A DNA stretch of 58,222 nucleotides from Zygnema cylindricum (GCA_037447655.1 JBBHKE010000395.1:1-58222); one strand, 5' to 3'. Positions 29,939-40,770 are shown, counted from the first letter of the stretch. A program made the numbers and translations. The notes: generated by a model from the sequence alone, not told the origin.

Positions 29939-30849
29939 GTGTTGTGTATCGGTAAGGATTTGCCGATAACCGATATGGGCCTTTTTTCGGGTATCCGATA
30001 ATCGATATATTGGTACGATATATCGACATCAATCTTATCGCCGATAAGTAGCCGATAATATCGGGTACTTATTGGCGATAAAGCCGATAACGATAATTAT
30101 CGGCGATAACTGTACGGACCGTACAGATAAATGTACGGTCTGTACACTCAACTGTACGTCATATTCTCCGGACATGTTAAGCATAGAAAGTACTGTACCG
30201 TAGCCAAATCGGTTTTTTCCTGAAAGTCAGCCGAGTGAAGGAGATAAGTCAGCAGAGTGGAAGGAGATATTTGAGGTACATTGACGCGGTACACTTGCGA
30301 AGTACACGTACATAATACGCAAGTACGGATTTAAATACGAAAATGGTCGATTTTCAATTTTTTGACGACTTTAGAGATTTGATCGTCAACTTACAAGGAA
30401 CCACTCAAACAAAACACGTATGTAAAAACTTGTTTACATCCGATACGCGATGTAACCGAGGCCTCTGTAATACAATTACATAAATATTGCTGATTTTGTT
30501 GTCCGTACTACTACAAATACCTTCTGATGTAACCATGCCCCAAATAAGTAATTATATGAATTACATAATTAGTACTTTTTTGTCGGTTATATTTTGTGGC
30601 GTCTCCCTTTAAGTCACGGAACAAAAAACACGTCGTACGTGGCGTATCAGACAATTTGTCTTTTTCGCTAAAATAACATATTATATAAAAATATAAAATA
30701 TTAAATTTAATAAAATACTATATATCGCGATGTATATCGCAATAATTTATGTTGGTCCCGACACGATATATTGAGGATTCTGATCGATCATTATTCGATA
30801 TATCGAATATCGAAATTATCGCGATATGAATTTACCCGATACCCAACAC
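29939..30849. mobile_element. M2 element (911 bp)
   Basis: The termini GTGTTGTGTATCGG and CCGATACCCAACAC are inverted repeats, with TA on each side (29937-29938 and 30850-30851). The body contains many TATCG/CGATA motifs and a GTAC-rich centre. No ORF with a recognisable domain is present. Confidence 0.75.
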
Positions 30850-30851
30850 TA

Positions 30852-31416
30852 GCAATTGGAATATAGAACAATCATTTAGTGCGAGGAAACTGTCATATTA
30901 TAATCAATTTCCTTAAATAGTGTGGTTTACACTATTTTATGATTTTAGGTCAGAGGAAGAAGAGACTGATTTAGTGTTGCTAACTCTAATAAGTTATAAC
31001 GATTCGCGGTGTAATATAGCAAAATTTTATCCGGGACCAACATTCCTAAAAATGTAAAAAACTGAACACACTAAAAGAAGAAAGTGACCACCACAAGACG
31101 ACGCGTGGCATGACATAATATGGTAAACAGACACGTGACGTGACGTAGTCAGACTGTAGTAAGGTACAGTATTGTACTGTACTTCATAAAAGAAAGGACA
31201 CAATTCAACGTCACATGGAAGCTGCCGACGTCATAGTGTCCATGACAAACTTAAAGCCCATAGGTTCAGTAAAACGGCCTGGTTTGAAATGGAACCTGAT
31301 ATTTAGTTCCGTTTGGCCTCAAAAACTAACGGCCGTCAAAATAGCTTTGTTTGCAATTGGTAAATTTGGCATATCTCCTATCCAGTATCCCCCCCCCCAG
31401 TCGGACCCATACTCTC
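30852..31416. other. Non-coding spacer
   Basis: No coding or repeat structure was recognised apart from scattered GTAC motifs. The stretch 30930-31020 resembles the interior of M1-e (AAATAGTGTGGTTTAC). Confidence 0.4.
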
Positions 31417-31560
31417 ACCGACAAATTCTCGCACCGACAAATACTTTCACCGACAAATACGCTCACCGACAAATGCTCCCACCGGCCAATTTTTCAACCG
31501 AGAAAACATCCGTACCGAAAAGCTTTGACCGACAAGTATACTGGCCGACAAATATTTTTA
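31417..31560. repeat. 16-bp minisatellite, about nine units
   Basis: ACCGACAAAT followed by six variable bases repeats with an exact 16-bp period for the first five units, then degrades (14-17 bp). Because 16 is not a multiple of 3, the repeat shifts reading frame each unit. The overlapping 179-codon ORF at 31215-31754 is therefore unlikely to be selected as protein. Confidence 0.85.
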
Positions 31561-31722
31561 CAGCAAAACAAGTGGCGCCGAGCTGTCGGATGAACCGGAA
31601 GAAAAATAAAAAATTGTGTAAAGAATTGTCGGTCTTTCTGAAGGAAAGTAGTGAGGGCACACCCTTTCATTCGGTACGGACACACAAAATTCTAACTGCT
31701 GTGGCAAGTACAGAGTGCAGTA

Positions 31723-31939
31723 CACCGCCAATCGCTATTAGCGTGTACGTTTGATTAGCGTATACTATTATTTAGCGTGGTGTACGCTAATTGGGAATTT
31801 GGAAATTTTGGAAGAAATCGATTACTCTAATTAGGAATTAGGGCTTTTTTTAAATAGTGTGGATAATTCTATTTGAGAATAAAAACAAAAAAAAGCGGGA
31901 CGGGATTAGCGTACACAACGCTAATAGCGATTGGCGGTG
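31723..31939. mobile_element. M1 element c (217 bp)
   Basis: The ends CACCGCCAATCGCTATTAGC and GCTAATAGCGATTGGCGGTG are perfect inverted repeats, flanked by TA. The interior has CGCTAATTGGGAATTTGGAA and AATTCTATTTGAGAATAA blocks shared with copies d, f and i. Confidence 0.88.
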
Positions 31940-31946
31940 TACACTA

Positions 31947-32161
31947 CACCGCCATTCGCTATTAGCGTAGAAGTTTCTTTAGCGTATATGAACAAATAGC
32001 GTGGTTTACGCTAATTGGGAATTTGGAAATTTTCGAATAAATCGTTTACTCTAATTAGGAATTAGGATTTTTTTAAATAGTATGGGTAATTCTATTTGAG
32101 AATAAAAAAAAAAAAAACGGGGCGGGATTAGCATACACAACGCTAATAGCGATTGGCGGTG
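31947..32161. mobile_element. M1 element d (215 bp)
   Basis: This element has the same ends and interior as copy c, from which it is separated by only a few bases (TACACTA). TA flanks both ends. One mismatch in the left end (CCATTC). Confidence 0.88.
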
Positions 32162-32168
32162 TACAGTA

Positions 32169-32367
32169 CACCTTGAATCGTTATTAGCGTATAGAAATTA
32201 TTAGTGTAAAGAAAAAATTAGCGTCATTCATTCTAATTTAGTGCTAGGAGACGTGGCAGATTATGGTCCACTTCCTTAAATAGTGTAGTTTATTATATTT
32301 AAGGTATCAATGTCAGAATTTTCGGGTGCCGATATAGCGTACATAAGGCTAATAACGATTCATGGTG
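32169..32367. mobile_element. M1 element e (about 199 bp), variant ends
   Basis: CACCTTGAATCGTTATTAGC and GCTAATAACGATTCATGGTG are inverted termini of a variant subfamily, placed five bases after copy d. The three elements c, d and e therefore form a head-to-tail cluster. Confidence 0.75.
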
Positions 32368-32369
32368 CA

Positions 32370-33145
32370 CTGTACTGTAGCTGACATCCTAGACGACCGT
32401 TTCATGCCGGTCTTAAAATCTGAACGGCCGTTAATATCACCGTTTTTTTTGAATTTTCAGAGTGTGCGTTTCGGGCTGTTTTTGAGTGAACTTCTGGTTT
32501 GTTCTTTGCTATTGTTTCGAATAAAGACAAATATGAAATATCCATTACAACAGAGATCTCTTTGTTTCTCTTGTCGTATGCGATAATGGTAATGAAGAAT
32601 GAAATTTAACGGTTGAGTTTTTTGTTTGGGAGAAAAATGCAAGAGGGTTCATTTACTTGGACTCTCCAGATCAATGGATTATTTGCGGTAAATAAAGTAT
32701 TCGAGCGAGTAATGTTGTGAGCTTGACAATGGGAGGGTTTTTCTGTGTTTTTTTTGGTTTTTTTTTTATTTGTTGGTTGTATGTTTATGGGTTCAGTTAA
32801 AAGATATTTTTTACACAATCCCCAAAAGTTGGTCGAGTAATTATTCAAAGTATCCAATTCATTGTGTCGTCACGAAATTCAGGGTGTGCACCCAACTGCT
32901 CCACTTTCTGTAAGGTCGTTGTGGAGTCCTTACAAAATTTTGACTTTTTTTACTTCTGGCGTTCATGACCAATCCCACATTGTCAATTTCATGAATTGTT
33001 GATTTCATGAACTATTTAAAATAATAAATCTGCGAAAAATCTTAAACATAACATTCAGCTCCACTCCTAAATGAATGCACTGGCACTTTAGTTTTCCATA
33101 TTTAAATCAACGTTACTTCTCGCACCTATTTTCAAGATAAATTTC
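32370..33145. other. Non-coding AT-rich spacer
   Basis: No gene, element boundary or structured repeat was recognised. Confidence 0.4.
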
Positions 33146-33147
33146 TA

Positions 33148-33632
33148 GTGTTGTGTATCGGCAAAAAAATTATCGCGATTTAACCGATACCAATAGTTAT
33201 CTGTTATCGAACGGTGAGGGATACCGATATACCGCTCCGAGACCAACAATTTCCTTATCGGCGATAAGTAGAAAATAATATAGTACGCTATATAATAGTA
33301 CTTTATAGTGATTGTATTATATTTTTGACTGTATATAGCGTGGCATGCCACGTATGACATTCTGTTCCGTACTTCTGTATAACGGAAGTTTAGCACGGAC
33401 AGTCATCCGTATAGCTGCAAAAAAAAAACCGTACAATTATCGCCGATAGTTATCGGTACCGGTGTTATCGCGATAAAAACCGATATTCAGTGTTATCGGG
33501 ATAAAAAACCGATAATGTCGGTTTTTTACCGCGATAACACCGGTGCCGATATATCGTGCCAATATGTCAATTATCACTAAACCAAAAAAAGGGACACTGG
33601 TTATCAGCAAAAACCCTACCGATACAAAACAC
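33148..33632. mobile_element. M2 element (485 bp)
   Basis: GTGTTGTGTATCGG and CCGATACAAAACAC termini are flanked by TA. Positions 33430-33560 hold an inverted run of TATCG/CGATA motifs (TTATCGCGATAA, GGTACCGGTG, CACCGGTGCC) that can fold on itself. Confidence 0.8.
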
Positions 33633-33634
33633 TA

Positions 33635-35300
33635 CATACTTCTCATAGAAGCAATTAAGCTGAATACATTCCTAAACAAAGATTGAGAACATAACCAAAA
33701 TGAAAATACATACTTTATCACAACAATCATTGGAACTACATGAAAACTCATAACCATTCACAATTGCTTTAAGCCTCAGGTCTAACAACATTGAAATGGC
33801 TCATCAAAATGCTACATGTTTACGAGGGTTTTTATTCGCCATTTTTACACTGTGATTCTTTTTAAGGAAAGTACACCTCCTATCGTTGTTGGAGTTAGTA
33901 AACTATTAGCTTTAGGACATTGTAGTAGCTACACTGAATGATGGTTTGTTATACGGCAATTACGAGCCACTTAACTAAATATTGCTATTAACACTGATTT
34001 AAGATTTTCGATTCAAGAAACATGGCGCTCAAATCAGAACGATCAACTCTAACAGCAATGAGCAGTATAATATTCCACGTGTGCTTATATTATAAGACGA
34101 GTAAAGAACAAAGCCTCCAAAAATAAAGTGCAAAATAGTCAATTCAAAATTGTACATGGAAAAATTATATTCGTTTCTACATGTCCTGCATTACCCTTGT
34201 AGATGCAAAAATTATTCGAGAAGATTAACTTCCTAATTTATACGTCCACAAGAAATTCTGCGTGGAAGCCTAGTCAACATTTCTCCTAAATTGACTGACA
34301 TGTAATTAATCGCAAAAATTTACCATTTACTTTATCCTAAAAAGCTGAAATTTATTGCTCTATACTATCCAAAAAATAGCTTTCTAAACCTCACCTTAAC
34401 AGTGGATGTCAAACTCACTCTTATTAACTAATCTTACTCCTAAAAAATATTAAAAAAAAAAGCGCCAGAACTAATGTACATGTTATTAAATTCCACTAAA
34501 CAAATTTAAAACAAACCCAAATGGTTAACAAGATTTCTTTCACGACAATGTGACCAAAATGCACCGAAAAGAAAATCTACAAAACCACCTCGACTCCGAT
34601 AAACGAGGGTTAATAATACGACTAAATTTTAAAGACATAATTGAAGTTAAATTTTGAGGTTTTTTGTCAAGTTTCAAGCCACTCTGTCACAACCTTTAAC
34701 CCACACTCCACTAATAGCTATACATTTGCTTACACAAATTCTACTATTGAGAGCCCAAGCGGAACCGGTACCGAAACAAAATCCGGCTTTCGTACCGAGA
34801 CAAGATTGCCAATTTGTACTTCTTCGCATTCCACAAAACTTTGCCATCACTGATTGACACGTGTCACCACGTTGCCATCTGTAGACGTACGAACAAGCGT
34901 CGAATAATTGACGAGCGCCTCGCAAGAATCCTGGGGAAATTTAAAAAAAATAATAGAAAATAGAATCAGAAAAGGGAAACAAAAAAGGGGAAACGGAAAA
35001 GGAAAAGGGATAAGAAAAAAGGGAAAGGATGGAAATTGTGGTAAGTTACATATGGAGTTTGGGAACAAATTGTAGTTAGTTTTTGATGGAAAATCCAAGT
35101 AATTCGGAAAATTTTATTGAAAATGAACAAAATAATACACAAACTTTACTAAAAAGTACGAAGTGAACAGAGAAAATTTTAGGCACTAAAGCTTAAGATA
35201 AAATAAAGGAACTTTGATTGATGCAAATTTGGTAGAATGTGGAGAAAAAAAGTTCAGAAAAGTAAAAAAAAAACATTGCATAAAAGTCAAACATTTTCTT
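33635..35300. other. Non-coding stretch with a purine-rich tract
   Basis: No recognisable gene is present. Positions 34970-35035 are almost purely A and G on the plus strand, a low-complexity tract. The remainder is AT-rich unique-looking sequence. Confidence 0.4.
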
Positions 35301-35317
35301 AAATCCTTGAAATCCTT

Positions 35318-35370
35318 CCTCTCTCTCTCTCTCCTCTCTCTCCTTCTCCACCCCTCTCTCCTCTCCCTAA
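35318..35370. repeat. CT-rich microsatellite
   Basis: Long runs of CT and CTC alternate here, adjacent to the end of the small ORF and the G-box array. Confidence 0.75.
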
Positions 35371-35654
35371 CAGCGTATCTTACTCTTTGTCGCCTCTGTC
35401 ACAGAGCTACTCCGATAATGTTGCGCTGCCACGTGGCCTTCAACTGCCTCCTGGACCACCTCTTCACCTGCCACGTGGCCTTCATTTTTCCCTTCTGACA
35501 CGTGGACTTCATTTTTCCCTTCTGACACGTGGACTTCATTCCCACGTCGAACTGGCTCTCCTTCCTTTCCTGACGCTGCCACGTGGACGGTAGCAGAAAA
35601 AGCGGCTATAGCGATAACAATCGTCAGTGACAGCTGTCGGATTCCCATTTTCAT
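35367..35654 (-). CDS. Candidate small secreted repeat protein (95 aa)
   Basis: From ATG at 35654 the minus strand encodes 95 residues. The N-terminus is a convincing signal peptide: MKMGIRQ, a hydrophobic core LSLTIVIAIAAFSATVHV, then AASG. The mature part has nine-residue repeats (EVHVSEGKN twice, then a related EGHVAGEE) and no Cys until the last residue. A TATAAA-like box lies on the minus strand at about 35685-35690, very close to the ATG. All repeat spacings are multiples of three. Against it: it lies among transposons, the repeats coincide with CACGTG boxes, and no family is recognised. Confidence 0.35.
   Translation of the reverse strand: MKMGIRQLSLTIVIAIAAFSATVHVAASGKEGEPVRRGNEVHVSEGKNEVHVSEGKNEGHVAGEEVVQEAVEGHVAAQHYRSSSVTEATKSKIRC
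35430..35585. promoter_or_regulatory. Array of five CACGTG G-boxes
   Basis: CACGTG occurs at 35430, 35472, 35499, 35526 and 35580; a sixth, mutated site (CACGTC) is at about 35543. Spacings are 42, 27, 27 and 54 bp. G-boxes are bound by plant bZIP and bHLH factors. The same bases encode the His-Val pairs of the overlapping minus-strand ORF, so either function could be the selected one. Confidence 0.5.
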
Positions 35655-35675
35655 TCCAATCGCTATCTCCTCCAA

Positions 35676-36575
35676 TGGGGAGAGTTTATATTTTTAAAGT
35701 ATGTAGCCGCGGACAGCCAATCATATGCCGCCCGTAAATCGCGCGGCTCGATTTTTTTGTTTCGGCGGTTCCTTACGCTGAAATATTTCATATTTTTTCC
35801 GCGCATGTCCCGGATTTGTCCTATTTGTACATATTTAGTCGGGATTTCGTACGTTTTTGTACTGTTAGCTATCGCTTTGTCCTTTGTCGTACGATTTTGT
35901 ACAAGCTTGTACTGCACGCCAGGTGGCGGATCAGTCAAGAAATCTCTCTCGCGAAGAAATCGGAAACCGGCGTTCCGTATTTGCTGACAACAACGCGAAA
36001 AAGACAGAGACAGCTGTCTGCAATATGACGGTTGTCAGAAAATGTCGGTTCGCCGTTCGCCGAAGTTACCGGCCGGCGAAGAAGTAAATTAGGGACAAAG
36101 CTCTGATGCCAGCTGGCGTGGCTGTGATGATTTTAGGTTTTTAGTGCGGCTATTTTTGCAATTATTTGGAAAATACTCAAAATAAGGAGTGGGGTTTTAC
36201 TTAACTTTGGAAGATCTATGTCTTGCATACGTCATAGTCGGTTTGTGACGTCGGGTTTTGAGTTAGTGCGTTATGGTCTTACGGAGCACAAAGGTTCGTA
36301 CTATTTAGAGAAGCAGCTCGACAAACGCACGTTTGAAAATGACAGAATTCCGCTTATGAGAAAGAACTCAAAGAAGTGAAGAAATATTGTTTTGTACGGA
36401 ACGAGTAAAAATCTGGAGTGTCGTATCTGAACAGATAAGGTCGATCGAGTGACGTCGCGTAAATTCATACAGGACTAGATTTGTCGCTTTGGGACCACAA
36501 AAGCGACAAATACCGTACTGTAATGTACTGAGGTGCTCCACTGACAGAAGGTTGAATAAACTCTAATTTCAGTAC
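35676..36575. other. Non-coding, GTAC-rich spacer
   Basis: Repeated GTAC and TTTGTAC motifs are visible at 35820-35920. No gene or element ends were recognised. Confidence 0.4.
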
Positions 36576-36577
36576 TA

Positions 36578-36793
36578 CACCGCCAATCGCTATTAGCGTT
36601 GTGTACGCTAATCCCGTCCCGCTTTATTTATTTTTTATTCTCAAATAGAATTATCCACACTATTTAAATAAAACCCTAATTCCTTATTAGAGTAATCGAT
36701 TTCTTCCAAAATTTCCAAATTCCTAATTAGCGTAAACCACGCTAATTATTCATATACGATAAAGAAACTCTACGCTAATAGCGATTGGCGGTG
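36578..36793. mobile_element. M1 element f (216 bp)
   Basis: Perfect inverted ends CACCGCCAATCGCTATTAGC / GCTAATAGCGATTGGCGGTG are flanked by TA. The interior is the reverse complement of copies c, d and i. Confidence 0.88.
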
Positions 36794-36997
36794 TACTGGA
36801 ACGAGACGTGAATAACCACAAAGCAGCATATAAGTCGTACTGTACTTTTTAGTAATGGTTACAATCGTACGATATTCGAACCTCAGAAAATTTGTTTACC
36901 TTTTTCGTAAAGCCTGACAGCTGGTAGACTAAGCGCATTATTCTATTCTTTTGTACTTTTCGAGAAATGAACTGACAGTACAATGTAATGTGCAGTA

Positions 36998-38318
36998 CAC
37001 CGTGAATCGTTATTCGCGTAAAGGTTTCTTTAGCGTGTAGGAACAATTACCGTTTTTTATGCTAATTGAGAATTTGGATTTTTTCAAAAAAAACATACAT
37101 ACTGGATATTTACTTATACTAAGGGTGTGTCCCCATGTACTTGTAACTTAGCGAAATTATTTTGTATTTTAGCGCGGATCCGCCGGACCCGGTGTTCAAG
37201 TGTCCCTATGTCTGTAAGGACGAAATCGTAACTTACGCTTGTGACGATTGTATACGTCGACAGTACCTGTGACGGTTGTCAACGTCTACAATCTGTGGTC
37301 GCACGTTGTTTTTTGTACCTGCGTGTGACGTCGCATGTCTTACCGTGACATTGTAGACGTAGCGCCTTCCAGCCTGTGCAATTTCACGGTCGAAGAAGAT
37401 GCGCTTTGTCTTCGCGTCGCCTGTCTGCTCGACGTGAAATGGCATCGGAATTTGAAGACCCCTGCAAAAAAAGAAATCCGTACTAGACGAAAACGGACAA
37501 ATCCAAACAAATTGTGTACTTGTCTTTGTCGTATTAGAACGCAAACGGACAAAACATAGCGAACTATGTACCTTTCTTTGTCCTTGGAAATCGAAGGATT
37601 TTTGTCGAAATTTACGGCACGTGCGAAAATATGTTACTATTTGTCAATAGAAAAAACCTAATTTTAAATCACATCGCGCATGTGTTTTAAAGATAAGGTT
37701 GAAGATGACGTTTTTTGTCGTCGAAGTGGGTCGAAAAGCACAAGACGACAAATTTTCGAACATCCTAAGTTCAAGGATGACGCAAATTGTACTCTACAAA
37801 TTTGCGATTCCTTCGTACGGTTGCAACTTAGGCAGTACGGCGCTAAGTTTTACGGCAAAACGACAGGAAAAAACCCTTACTTATGCACATGGGGACACAC
37901 CCTAATTTGGATTTAAAAATAAATAAACACCCGCCCCAAACCTGTTTACACTAATACAGGTTCGGTTAAAAATCTGACAAATCGTACACAAATCGTACGT
38001 TCACACTGTCGAAACGCGGTTGCTGGACGAATATGTGAGAACGTGATTTTTGACAACCCGAATGCATCCCCTTTTTAGAGCACATATTCTCATGCGTCCG
38101 TGGTTACTAAAACCCATTAATTATACTTTCTCACTTAAAAGGTACATTTTTGTACGGTCTGACACCAACCGTACAACACTCTATTTAGATGATAAAAATT
38201 GGAAAGGAACCCTAAATGGCGTAAAAGAAAAAACAGAATAATTTATGTTGTTTAAGAATTTGGGGAAAAAAAAAGGTACCTTAAATAGCGTCAATTACGC
38301 CAATAACGATTCACGGTG
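36998..38318. mobile_element. M1-like large element g (1321 bp) with nested insertion
   Basis: CACCGTGAATCGTTATTCGC and CCAATAACGATTCACGGTG are inverted termini of the e-type subfamily, flanked by TA. Most of its length is accounted for by the M3 element nested inside at 37123-37902. The rest is non-coding, so no transposase is seen. Confidence 0.7.
37123..37902. mobile_element. M3 element (780 bp), Tourist/Harbinger-like, nested
   Basis: GGGTGTGTCCCCATGTAC and GCACATGGGGACACACCC are inverted ends (17 of 18 match), flanked by a perfect TAA duplication (37120-37122 and 37903-37905). A three-base TWA duplication and GGG-starting ends fit the PIF/Harbinger superfamily. No transposase domain is recognisable in its small ORFs. 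It sits inside M1-g, so it is the younger of the two. Confidence 0.8.
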
Positions 38319-38370
38319 TACTGTACTTTAATGTACCTACTGATTCGGCAACTGCCCGTATAGTACAGTA

Positions 38371-38515
38371 GAGTTGGGTATCGAGGACCTTTTGACGATT
38401 TTCAATATATATCGAATTTCAGGACCCGATATCGAAAATCAAAATATCGCCAATATATTGCCAATATATCGTATCGCCAATATATCGAGGCATTAATAAA
38501 AAAAAAAATCACTGC
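38371..38515. mobile_element. M2 left-end fragment
   Basis: TTGGGTATCGAGGACCTTTT followed by AATATATCG repeats matches 27103-27250. Confidence 0.6.
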
Positions 38516-38524
38516 CCAACATTA

Positions 38525-39073
38525 CACTGCCAATCGCTATTAGAGTAAACAACGCTAATTCGGTGCCCTTTTTTCAATAAAAAAAACCTGAAATACAATC
38601 CATAATTCTATTTTTTCCATTTTTCTAATTAGGGTTTTTTTTCACTTAGCGTTAATAATGGAAGTACAATGCAATGGAAATAGTGTGGCGTACGGACAAG
38701 ATATTTCCGTACTAAATGGTACTTTTTGAATTACAAAGGCATAAAAAGACACTTAACATTATTGCGCACACATGTGAATTTGCACTGGAAGAAAGAGATG
38801 TAAACTCGTCGAAAAAAATCACGTTCTCATATGTTCGTCCGTCGACCATATGAACACCTCGACGGCGTACAGATTGTCAGATATTGTACGAATACATATA
38901 TTACTGTAGACATCGAAAGTGCGGGTATTTATTATTCAGGACAACCCAAATTACAGTTAAGGATTAATTAGTATATATATTTTTTTCAAAAAAAAAAATT
39001 CCCGATTAGTGTTAATAACACTAATTTTTTTTTTACGCTATTTACTCCTTTACTCTAATAGCGATTGACGACG
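38525..39073. mobile_element. M1 element b (549 bp)
   Basis: CACTGCCAATCGCTATTAGA and TCTAATAGCGATTGACGACG are inverted ends flanked by TA. The interior is related in reverse to element a (29328-29829). It is non-coding. Confidence 0.7.
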
Positions 39074-39090
39074 TACCGTATAGGATAAAA

Positions 39091-39771
39091 GGGTGGACTT
39101 CCAATATGCGTCTCAGTAACTGTACGGAATTTATTACTGCAGGGCGTGCCCTCCATTAGGTCGCGTATGTAAATCACTTTTAATTTGCGTGGCTTATTCT
39201 GGTTGGTAACACGTAGGCTAATATTTGATGCTTAAAATATTGAAAGAATCTTCGAACTCAATGTCAGAATGCAATATCTGTACGAGCGGAGGTAATATCT
39301 GTACCAGCGGAGGTAATTAATGATTCGTACAGATCGCATTAAATGTACTACCAAGATTTCAAAACGCAACGACAGAAAGGCGGCGGCAAACTTTGATGGT
39401 GGGAGCGTGACGAGATAATTTCGGCGGATTCGCAGCCACCCTGGCAGAAGGCACATGGCCCTTGTGACGTGTACGCACATATGCTCGCGCCAATCGTGGA
39501 TGTTATTTTCCTTTTCCACGCGGCCCATTTTTACACGTTCTGTATTCGAGAACTGTCCTCCCTTGCACGTCCTTAACAAACTGTCGGGTTGGTGACGTGA
39601 CGTCATGGATAAAAGTCTATTTAAATCCGACGGTCCTAATTTAAGCCTACAACCTTGGACAATTTTCTGTAATGTTGTTTTCGTTGAAAAATAAAAAAAT
39701 ATGTACGAGCATGTACGAAACGGTACGGCATTCAATAAAAAAACCCACTTTTCGCTAATGGAAGCCCACCC
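39091..39771. mobile_element. M7 element (681 bp), Tourist-like
   Basis: GGGTGGACTTCCAATATGCG and CGCTAATGGAAGCCCACCC are inverted termini with about 15 of 19 matches. TAA follows the right end, and the left flank is TAAAA. It contains a 167-codon minus-strand ORF (39232-39735) with no recognisable domain. Part of another end of this family may lie at 46163. Confidence 0.6.
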
Positions 39772-40440
39772 TAAGACAAAAATCCTAAAGAGCTCCTATA
39801 AGGCTATGCAGACGTGTCACTCAAACGACAAAAAAAAATACTCTTGAGGAAGTTAAAAGTTCAAACGGACGATGGCGATTGAGAATGCAGAAAATCAGCG
39901 GCCCAGATTCATGTGTTACGGAGGGCGTTGTTTCATGACAGGATACTACGATTTCAAGGAGGTACGCTAATTGTACCATATTGTACGGTACTGTACGGTA
40001 CTGTACCTCCATGGGCAAGTGACCATTGTAACGGAAAGCCCTTCGTTTGCCGAAAAAGTTAGCCCGCGAACAGTTTTTCTCTCAAAGGAAACTTGGACCA
40101 ATAGGATATTTTTTATTTTAACCGTCACATTTAGACGATTGGTCGGTCGCTGATCAAAGTAGGGATCTAAGAAGATCACATGAAAATCCCATAACACAAC
40201 TCATCCTACTCAGTTCGCTGAAATTTTTTGACTGGCGGCGTGCGCTGTATTATGATCATACGTCAAATTCGTACGTTCATACAAGAGTGTGCACAAACGC
40301 ACACACATACTGTATGCCTACTCTACGCGATTATAGTGCCAAGTTTTGTGCGCCTACCAAAGGCCTACCCATAGTTGTTCACGGCGTTTCGTGCGAACGA
40401 TTTAATCGCGACGAATTATACGTAACAAACGCATTGAACC
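39772..40440. other. Non-coding spacer
   Basis: No gene or element boundary was recognised. A short direct iteration of CTGTACGGTA is visible at 39985-40008. Confidence 0.4.
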
Positions 40441-40477
40441 TTTTGAAAAAATCGTTAAAATCGTTAATGAATTTTCT

Positions 40478-40770
40478 TCCGTACAATTCCGTACATGTAA
40501 AAGAAATTGAGTTTAACATATAACGCAGTTTGTACATTGTCCGTACAGTTCCCGTCTCCTTTCGTCATATTCCGTACAATTTTGTTACAATTCCGTACGT
40601 TTCCCGTTAAATTTCTGTTCAGTTTACCGGACAGAAAGTACTACGAAGTGCAACGTATCTTTTAGTCAAATTTCGTACTTTTTTGGTACAAAACCGTACA
40701 ATTACTGTGAATACCGTACAGTTTCTGTAAATTATCCGTTCAGTTTACCGGACAGAAAGTACATCGCGTT
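40478..40770. repeat. GTAC iteron block with a repeated hairpin
   Basis: About twelve GTAC sites, mostly as CCGTACA or TCCGTAC, fall between 40480 and 40763, against roughly one expected by chance. GTTCAGTTTACCGGACAGAA, which can pair as TTCTGT.../...ACAGAA, occurs at about 40617 and again at about 40738. Confidence 0.6.

Noticed and set aside
31417-31560. CRISPR-like array
   Set aside because: Repeat and spacer lengths (10 and 6 bp) are far too short, there are no cas genes, and the context is eukaryotic.
31215-31754. 179-codon plus-strand ORF as a repeat protein
   Set aside because: It spans a 16-bp minisatellite, which shifts frame every unit, and ends inside MITE M1-c; the open frame is probably chance.
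35663-35938. Minus-strand ORF upstream of the small secreted protein
   Set aside because: It translates a GTAC-rich stretch with no recognisable features, and its frame overlaps the presumed promoter.
39232-39735. 167-codon minus-strand ORF as a host gene
   Set aside because: It lies entirely inside an inverted-repeat element, has no recognisable domain, and its composition matches the surrounding non-coding DNA.
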